A DNA stretch of 64,000 bases from Cephalotus follicularis (lineage: Eukaryota; Streptophyta; Magnoliopsida; Oxalidales; Cephalotaceae). The notes beneath the pieces were generated by a model, which did not search any database, had not been told where the DNA came from, and worked only from the letters and a program-made list of their open reading frames with translations. Below, in pieces: positions 56,594-64,000 of the stretch. Made by a program: the position numbers and the translations under genes. The DNA lies in NCBI GenBank assembly GCA_001972305.1, contig BDDD01002252.1, positions 62,001 to 126,000 of the forward strand, read 5' to 3'. Every line of letters begins with the position of its first letter. Within the stretch, counting starts at the first letter, position 1.

Positions 56594-57322
56594 TTATATG
56601 TAATAAATAGATTTAATCATAACACCTAGGAAGACCGAGTAATGACTTTGGACTCAAGTCATTACTTATAGTGAGGTATTTGCTATTCCATTGATTTATT
56701 TTAGAAATAAATCCAAGGTGCATAAGATGGATAGTCCAAATACACGTCATGCATGAAAAGCCATAATTAATTTGAATTGGGTAATGAAACAAATGAATTA
56801 ATTAAAGGCTTGGTAAATTAAAATGTGAGACCTCAAATTCCCTCAACTAAATAATAAGTATGAACATAGGAACCCATGGAGTGGTTCCCCGTGGCCTTCC
56901 ACAATTTACGTTGAGTGGTGTACCTGGGTTATTAGTTTGTTATGCCCTAGCTGAGGCTAAAAACCTGCGGGATGCTATATCAAAGTCGGTGTTGGGCAAC
57001 GCAAAAGGTGACTATGTTTTAACACATGGACACGCCTACGTGTGGGTGTTAAAACTAGTGCATTCCAATGAAGATTGTGGGTATTTTGACTTATCTTGAT
57101 TCTAATGGTTTGTTATGCCCAAGCTAAGGCCATAATATGATTGTGATGGATTCCAATCCCCACTAGGAAGTTGGACTCTCGAGTTCCATATGGGGGTATG
57201 GAATACGATTAGAATAGTGGGAGGAACCATAAGCACTAAAGACCAAGTGTTATGGTTGTTATATATTAAAATTGGAATAAATGCTAACTCATTTTTTGTT
57301 TCCTTATCTAGGTTGCTAGAAA
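56594..57322 (+). other. Leader of Copia K, right part
   Basis: 730 bp up to gag. Contains a 79-codon open stretch (56,860-57,099) with no recognisable domain, and two similar phrases GTTTGTTATGCCC(T/A)AGCT (56,936 and 57,110). I see no gene. Confidence 0.55.
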
Positions 57323-58174
57323 ATGGATTTTCAATCTTCTATGTCCCGCATTCTGGAGACCAACAAGTTAGAGGGCCCTAATTTTTATGATTGGTACCAC
57401 AATCTCAAGATCGTCCTAACGACCAATAAAATGGCGTATGTGATGACAGGGGGGCCTCCTGCGCTGGGTTTAGATCCTACACCTGAGGAGCCAGACCGTC
57501 TGGCCAAGTGGCTGGAGGACGACAAGTAAGCTCGGTGTTTAGCCCTTCTGGGAATGACACCGGAGCTGCAACGTCAACATGAGAATATGGATACCTTATC
57601 CGCTATACTACTCCATCTTTAGGAGATGTATGTGGATGAGTCTAGAACTCAGAGGTTCAATCTCTCACGCAGGCTCTTCAAGGCGCAGATGCCAGAGGGA
57701 GATTCATTCCATGATCATGGATTGAAGATGATAGACATGATAGAGCAGCTCACCCAATTAGGGTTTGTCATGGACCACGATCTTTATGTGGATCTTATTC
57801 TTACGTCCCTCCCTAAGTCGTTCTTACAGTTCTTAGTTAATTTCCATATGAACAAGATAAAAGTAACTCTTTCAGAGTTAAATGCTATGTTGAGAACGGC
57901 TGAGGCCGATTTTGACTATGGGAAGTCAAAGACCCACTCCTTACTTTTTCCTTTTTCTAGGTATACCCAAGGAAAGGGCAGTGCCGCATCTTCCTCTAAA
58001 CGGAAGGGCGTACTCATGCCTGTCAATACAAAAGGCAAGGGTAAGAAGAAGCACAAGAAGAAGAAGGGCAAGCTTGGAGCTAGTGGGAGCGTTGCCAAGA
58101 ATCCTATGAAGCAACTGGCGGCTGAGGTAAGACTGGACACTGGAAGAAAGATTATAGGGTTACTGGTGCTGTAG
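57323..58174 (+). pseudogene. gag of Copia K
   Basis: MDFQSSMSRILETNKLEGPN at 57,323, then FYDWYHNLKIVLTTNKMAYV (the N-Y-x-x-W-type block), TAA at 57,527 after WLEDDK, and continuing EMYVDESRTQRFNLSRRLFK, MIEQLTQLGFVMDHDLYVDL, SLPKSFLQFLVNFHMNKIKV and TLSELNAMLRTAEAD. A Lys-rich tail (KKKHKKKKGKLG) follows. No CCHC knuckle is visible before the frame breaks near 58,120. Typical UBN2-type Copia gag, different from elements A, B and F. Confidence 0.88.
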
Positions 58175-58559
58175 TCTCTACTGATGCTTCACATGGTGCG
58201 AGCACATCAAGTATGTTCAAGATTGAACTAAATCGAGCTTTGAATAGTAATTCTTCTTGTGTATTGGATACTGGATGTGGAACTAACCTATGCATTTCAT
58301 TGCAAGGACTAAGAAAGGTTAGAAGGCTTGGAGTTGGAGACTTGGACTTGCGGCTTGGGGATTGATCTAGGATCATCACTGTAGCTGTAGGGATTTATGA
58401 TATTATTTTAGTAATGGTTATGTATTGACTCTTAATCCTTGTTATTTTGTGTATAACATTGTAAGGAATATTATAAGTGTTTCATACTTACGTAATTTGG
58501 GCTTGGAGCTCATATTTCAAGACATTCGATGTTTTGTATATTCTGACAATGTTTGTGTC
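58175..58559 (+). pseudogene. Protease region of Copia K, left of insertion L
   Basis: SNSSCVLDTGCGTNLCISLQ carries an intact LDTG catalytic motif (about 58,250-58,300), followed by RLGVGDLDLRLGD and, after a frame change, NIISVSYLRNLGLELIFQD. It is cut at 58,559, where TGTTACACCCG begins. Confidence 0.85.
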
Positions 58560-58826
58560 TGTTACACCCGTTCCCTACAACAACCGATATCCTACTGAGA
58601 ACGGATATGACGTTCCACATGGCAACTTCCTTTCGGAAGTCACCACATGGTTTCTATAAAATACACTTTAAACTTGGAAATCAAAAAGTTAAACGTTTCC
58701 AAAACTTTGAAAATTTTTCTAACTCTTAAATTTTTACAAAAATCGGGCATGTATGAACAACATGACTCTCAAACGGTAAAGAAGTGAATATCACAATGAA
58801 TCAACATATCGAATACGAGAATCAAT
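58560..58826 (-). repeat. Left partial LTR of element L
   Basis: 267 bp, over 97 percent alike by eye to 61,217-61,483; differences include TGTTACACCC versus TGACACACCC at the end. Confidence 0.9.
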
Positions 58827-61200
58827 CCAACATGAGTGTATCTCGTGTTACCAACCGTATAACGTTCATGGAGGTGTCAAGCCACTAGCCTGAATCTATG
58901 AAAGTCATAAGACAGGCCCATCTTAGAACTATTCCCACTCAAGCACGCTTCCGCTGCGCCACTCTGATGGAATCCCGTGCATTAGTGCTGATATGGTCGC
59001 TCCTCAAGGTGATCTAGATCATAGGCGCAGAATCGATAGGTGTGAGCCGTTTAGGCAAGTCATTTCAGTATGACTTATATCGCATCGTACCTCAGCAGTG
59101 TCCGTGTCATTCATATAATGAGGTCCATCACGACACGCTCTCAGATGATGTCAAAAACTACATGAGCCACACATTGAAGCCAACATGCACATTGCGAGGT
59201 CAACGAGGCACATGAATATCATACGTGTCAAGCAACAAACACTTGGTCAGTGAATAAGGAACGAAGTCCTATGTCCATTTGATATCCCGTATCCAACTGC
59301 ACGAGAAAGGTCTAGTAGCCCACAACAACGTTGAATCAACAACGTATACTTGTAACACACGAACTACTACATGGTCAGCCAACACCTGAAAAGCATCGAG
59401 CCAAAATCTTCTAAGGGACAATGGGATTCTGTTTCATAAATATGCAACAGATGATCTCAAACGCAATCCACCAATAGCAAGGATGTCCGAGACAAAACTA
59501 AAGAAGCATGCGTATAGATCGATCGATGAATCAACATGGAGTCAGCCAAACCACGCAACCAAAATACCACTCAAGCGCCTAACGTACACAAAGCAAGAGA
59601 TTATCTGAACGAACCACAATTCAAGACGATGAATAGTCAAAGCCAAACGTGTGGAAACATCGAGAGAACCAATGCTTGCATCGATAGGCGTGATATAAGA
59701 ATGAGTAAAGATTCTTGGTGCGGATATTCAAAGCTGACGATCGAAATCTCAAGGCACCATGAAGGCAGGTTGCACATGCTCATGTCATCATGCGTACAAA
59801 CGCCAGCACACGCAGAAGAACGTGCACATAAATACGCACACAAACCTCATGCAAGCACCACATTATGCGTTCACCATCGCCAAACAAGCAGCAAAAAGTG
59901 CACAGAATAGCATGCTTACAAGCTCTTCGTGTGGACAACGAATGCATCGTCGCATAAAACGTACACGAACGCACATCAAGATGCACACGCAACAGCCAAG
60001 CGCACAATAATTGCATCGCTAGCACAAGGACACTGCAATCATAGCACACACTTCCGCTTGAAAGTATAGAGCAGCTGTAATAACTTGAAGTTTCGCTATT
60101 ACTCCACATTAAGTTGCTGGTATGTTGAACATCTCATTATCAGAACTGCGATATTCCTCTTCATGTTGTTCTACCAGAAGTGCTCCCTCCGGCAACGACA
60201 CACTTGGTACTATTAAGTTGTATCGCATAAGATGAACTATGGCCTTCACAAGGACTTACGTTTAACGGCTTCATTATGCGACGGACATAACCTGTCCCCA
60301 TACATCAGCGTTCCGTTATCTCAAAGTGAGTAATCGGTATGGTTACAATTCTATCACCGAACATTGCTGATCCGGTCCTGCAATATCGGTCTCTCCCGAA
60401 GAGCAGACGATAGAGCTCTCATGCGTAAGGCTGATAGGATCACGTGCAATGATCTGAAAACTCATTCGAAGATAAGCAAGAGAAGTAGAAAACTTCTTAC
60501 TCAAAGCTGCCTTGGGTATTCGTTAATGTAATCGTACTCTTTAATCGTCTCCACCGAGCTCTGCTTGAGGTTCGAATCTCTGTCTATGAAGATCTGCGTA
60601 GGGCCGACATTCATCCACAATAGATGAGGTCATCTAGACATAGCCCTTATAGACTAAATCCTTCACTATTCTCCGCTAACGGTTCAACTAAGTACTCAAG
60701 CATAAATGTACCATACTGGTTACCTGAACCTCTTCTGACAATCCGTCATTGTCAACAATCTGTCACTATGATACTGCCCTGGACATATGCAAGGACCATA
60801 GAGTAGTTCATCTAATGCATCATGAACATCGTGCTCTAATAACTTATAAAGTCTAGAATAATCAGGCTACGGCCCGCTGGAACTCTGGCTTGGACTCATC
60901 AATTAATCAAGGGTTAGAGGGAAGGTAACGTCCTCACGGCTAACTCGGCCGCTACCAAAACAGAGATAACGTCCTAAAATATCTCCGACCTTAGAATCCT
61001 TATTCTTACATCTTAATCTACTTCTACATAAGCCGTCTAATTGGTAACCATAAAAGGTCTTACTATTTATATCCACAGCGGGACCATCTTACCGACCACG
61101 GGGCACCATTACTTTCACATGCAACTCAAGATATCACTATTCATCATGCATACTCTATATGCAATACATGAAATGCATAACCCAAGAATCCCAAACCTAC
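58827..61200 (-). other. Interior of element L, non-coding
   Basis: 2.4 kb in which no frame shows retrotransposon motifs. 59,530-60,110 is rich in ACGCACAC/CATGCA-type words and open in several frames on both strands, a compositional effect and not a gene. Confidence 0.5.
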
Positions 61201-61212
61201 GCTCTGATACCA
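61201..61212 (-). other. Primer binding site of element L
   Basis: GCTCTGATACCA, exact reverse complement of TGGTATCAGAGC, 4 bp from the LTR end. Confidence 0.88.
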
Positions 61213-61216
61213 AAAC

Positions 61217-62825
61217 TGACACACCCGTTCCCTATAACAACCGATATCCTACTGAGAACGGATATGACGTTCCACATGGCAACTTCCTTTCGGAAGTCAC
61301 CACATGGTTTCTATAAAATACACTTTAAACTTGGAAATCAAAAAGTTAAACGTTTCCAAAACTTTGAAAATTTTTCTAACTCTTAAATTTTTACAAAAAT
61401 CGGGCATGTATGAACAACATGACTCTCAAACGGTAAAGAAGTGAATATCACAATGAATCAACATATCGAATACGAGAATCAATACAAATCAACAAATCCG
61501 GCTCTCAATAGCCATCTCATAATAGAATCCAAAAAGGACATCAATATCATCAAGAACAAGTATTAGGAGAGTAAGGGAAGAGAATCTCCCACTCAAAAAC
61601 ACATAACTCTCACAACAACTATCTCTCGAAATGGATAAAGATTTTCCAACGATACCCAATATAAGATTCAACTATAACGATACGGAGATGGAAAGAATAT
61701 AATAGCAACAGACAAAAATACATCTCCGTAGGAGCCGAACAGATATACAACAGCAACAAAAACATATATGTCTACAGGAGCCAATGCGGATACGACATCG
61801 CGAGGTGAAATGAATATACAATCACAAGATCTCTTATCAATATGAACATTCAATCGGAATACCAACAGAGGGCTCAAGTAAACGATTAAGGGATTGATTT
61901 CAATTCGACTATCAACAAGTCATATCAATATGAACATTCAATCGAAATACCGATAATGGATTCCAAGAACAATTATGGAATCAACATATCACAACTCATA
62001 TCGTATGATAAAATCAAGCAACGAAGGCTATCAACAAGTATAAAAATAAACTCCAAATCAGATTATCAACAAATCAAATGATAGTTGAGAATCGTAATAA
62101 AGCACACAACAATCATCAACAAATTTCAAAATCAAATAAGATAAAGGAAGGAGATGTTCTACTCACAATATCATAGCCGATACTTCCACGGACTAACCCC
62201 GTTAAGCTTTGAACAGGTCGTCGGTTCTCGTCATCATTTTAAAATTCTACCATCCTTCACGCTGCATAAACATAGCACGTATCGTTACGACGTATTCATA
62301 GGAAACATAATCTATCGTAATCGGAACTCTGGCCAACCTGCCGAAGTTCTGATGACACCCAAAACCGAGCCTCCATAATTGCTGGTCAACACATTACTGA
62401 CCGAAACTCACGGTGACTTGCTCAGAATTAGGCAGCCACCGTCGGCAGTGAGTTGACTCACTGAGTCAACTCGACGGTCATCCAACAAATATAGCCACTT
62501 CACAAATAAGTCATAAAACAACCAGTCCTACACATCTCCATCCGTAACTCGCCGAGAATCGGTGGCTGCCGCCGCGCCAGAGCTCCGGCCGAGACGCCAT
62601 TGCTCCGGTCTCACCACCCCTGGCCTCCACAAGGTCCGGTCTACGTGTTGGTGACCGAGACTCGCCGAAAATCGGCGTCAAAAGCGAAGACAGAGGCGAC
62701 AGCGAGTCAACTCGCTAGTTGACTCAACCACTAGAATCTGGCCGATTCCGGCCAAATGACGCCTCAACAGCCGTTGAAATGGGAAGAGGTGGTCTTCTAG
62801 ACCATGACCGCACCCATCCGCGACG
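61217..62825 (-). repeat. 5' LTR of element L (about 1.6 kb, right end uncertain)
   Basis: Begins (on the plus strand) TGACACACCCG at the primer-site side. 61,484-62,150 is A-rich with ATCAATATGAACATTCAATC repeated at 61,837 and 61,925. 62,390-62,790 is GC-richer with GAGTTGACTC/GAGTCAACTC inverted motifs. No coding signal. Confidence 0.55.
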
Positions 62826-64000
62826 CCAAAAGTGGCGGACGTAGACTTGGACATCTTAGTGATGCCAGGCTTACACAGTTGGTTAAGGATAACCTTTTGG
62901 ATATCCAGGACTTGGAGTCCTATCCAACGTGTGAATCCTTCTTATTGGTAAAGATGACCAAATCTCCCTTCTCCGGGCAAGGAAAAAGGGCAATGGACTT
63001 ACTGGGGTTAGTCCATACAGACGTATGTGGTCCTATCTCGGTCAGTGCGCGAAGGGGTTATATCTACTTCATAACCTTTACCGATGATTTATCTAGGTTT
63101 GGTTATGTGTATCTGATGAGACACAAGTCAGAATCCTTTGAGAGATTTAAGGAGTTCATACTTGAAGTAGAAAAGCAGACTGGTAAATCAGTTAAAATAC
63201 TTCAGTCGGACCAAGGTGGCGAGTACCTGTCAGCTGAATTCCTAGGTTATCTTAGAGATAAAGGAATTCTTTCTCAGTAGACACCTCCTGGAACACCAAA
63301 ACATAATGGTGTGTCAGAAAGGAGAAATCGGACCTTGTTGGACATTGTTCGATCTATGATGTTTTTTACTGACCTTCCCACATATCTCTGGGGATATGCC
63401 CTAGATACAGTTGCCTATATCTTGAATCAGATTCCTTCAAAATCTGTACCCTCCACTCCATACCAAGTATGGTCAGGGAGGAAACCCAGCCTGAGCCATT
63501 TAAAGGTTTCGGATCATCCGGCTTATGTCAAGAGGCTTGACGCAGATAAGTTGGAAGCACGGTCAGATCGTTGTAGGTTTGTGGGGTATCCTAAAGAAAC
63601 CAAAGGATACTGCTTCTACCATCCTAGCGAACAAAGGATATTTGTTTCGCGAAATGCTGTGTTTCTAGAGAAGGAATACCTTCTTGAAGGAAACAGTGGG
63701 AGTCAGATGGAACTCAAGGAGTTGCCACAAGTAGAGACCATGCAGGAAATGGAGGAGTTGGGGGTTTGACCTTTAACAAACACAGTTGAGATTGGATCTC
63801 AAGCTGAGAATGGATCTCAGTTAGGCAAAGCTCCTTTAAGGAGATTAGGCCGGACTTCACTTTCACCTGAGAGGTTTGGTATCCTCGTTGATGGTACTGA
63901 TGAGGTCAACGTCTTTGAAGACGACGAGCCTACCAGCTATCAGGTGACAGTGCAGGGCACTGAATCTGATGTATGGCCAGGAGCCATGAAATCTGAAACG
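62826..64000 (+). pseudogene. Integrase of Copia K (runs off the window)
   Basis: RRLGHLSDARLTQLVKDNLL (pre-integrase zinc region; second Cys of the CxxC pair is Phe), then the core: VHTDVCGPISVSARRGY, LQSDQGGEYLSAEFLGYL and HNGVSERRNRTLLDIVRSMM, so all three acidic residues are kept. TAG at 63,278 (GILSQ-stop) and TGA at 63,767 interrupt. YCFYHPSEQRIFVSRNAVFL is the C-terminal block. After 63,770 the frame continues open to the window edge, where RT would follow. The TPPGTPKHNGV style differs from elements A, B and F. Confidence 0.9.

Larger units (their letters stand above)
58560..62825 (-). mobile_element. LTR element remnant L, nested in Copia K
   Basis: A 267-bp sequence at 58,560-58,826 (TGTTACACCCGTTCCC ...) recurs at 61,217-61,483 (TGACACACCCGTTCCC ...). 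The second copy is preceded by GCTCTGATACCA (61,201-61,212), an exact reversed iMet primer site, so the element lies on the minus strand with its 5' LTR on the right. That LTR appears to extend to about 62,825, while only its last 267 bp are present on the left. The 2.4-kb interior has no coding domain. The protease of K stops at its left edge and integrase of K resumes near 62,826. Right boundary and superfamily are uncertain. Confidence 0.68.

Noticed and set aside
56860..57099. 79-codon open frame after the solo LTR M
   Set aside because: No recognisable domain and it lies in the leader of Copia K; the frame is short enough for chance.
59530..60110. Open frames of 83-124 codons on both strands
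   Set aside because: Low-complexity His/Thr-rich text from CATGCA/ACGCAC words, no family match, inside the non-coding interior of element L.
61201..61212. tRNA-like GCTCTGATACCA and similar sequences as tRNA genes
   Set aside because: These are 12-bp retrotransposon primer sites next to LTR ends; no cloverleaf can be drawn around them.

Overview
This window looks like a repeat-dense part of a eudicot plant nuclear genome. It is AT-rich and carries degenerate Ty1/copia and Ty3/gypsy LTR retrotransposons nested in one another, solo LTRs, a TRIM, non-autonomous DNA elements and a LINE fragment. The one recognisable host gene has spliceosomal introns and a plant-like product. There is no rRNA, tRNA gene, CRISPR array or bacterial operon. 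The species cannot be named from the sequence.

Left part (1-12,157): four Copia relics. Element A (1-1,104, resuming at 6,811-9,568) is split inside its integrase by element B (1,349-6,670). B has unusually short 139-140 bp LTRs and a CATTA target duplication, and both of its junctions with A are tandemly duplicated (three copies on the left, two on the right). A's 3' LTR is itself interrupted by a 293-bp minus-strand TRIM with an AATAT target duplication. A minus-strand relative of A (C, 9,790-11,493) and the 3' end of another Copia (D, 11,498-12,157) follow.

Gene region (12,158-16,513): the minus strand carries the first four coding exons (231 codons) of an NSUN6-type, PUA-domain RNA m5C methyltransferase, open throughout, with one GC-AG intron. 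The catalytic-domain exons are not in the window, so the left-hand transposon nest may lie inside its fourth intron. An 860-bp hAT-like element lies about 200 bp upstream of the start codon.

Middle (16,514-31,719): one 15.2-kb Ty3/gypsy element of Tat type (E), with 496- and 500-bp LTRs, gag, protease, RT, RNase H and integrase. It carries a long antisense gene with a Transposase_28-like domain and an apparent 116-bp intron. Copia element F (21,134-25,533) sits in E's second RNase H.

Right part (31,720-64,000): AT-rich spacer with a 134-bp tandem duplication and a fold-back element; a LINE RT fragment; two near-identical LINE/gypsy chimeric blocks plus a third partial copy around a minus-strand Athila-like pol (G); a chromovirus-like 3' end with a long LTR holding a 1.84-kb direct duplication; an antisense Tat-type gene remnant (J) split by a 2,739-bp solo LTR (TSD TAGGA); and a long-LTR Copia (K) running off the right edge. 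K is interrupted by an 1,847-bp solo LTR (TSD TTATA) and by a minus-strand LTR element remnant (L).

Every retrotransposon coding region here carries stops, frameshifts or lost catalytic residues, so none looks autonomous. Many of the stops are Trp codons turned into TGA or TAG, as expected from decay of methylated DNA. The host gene fragment is the only coding sequence that looks maintained.
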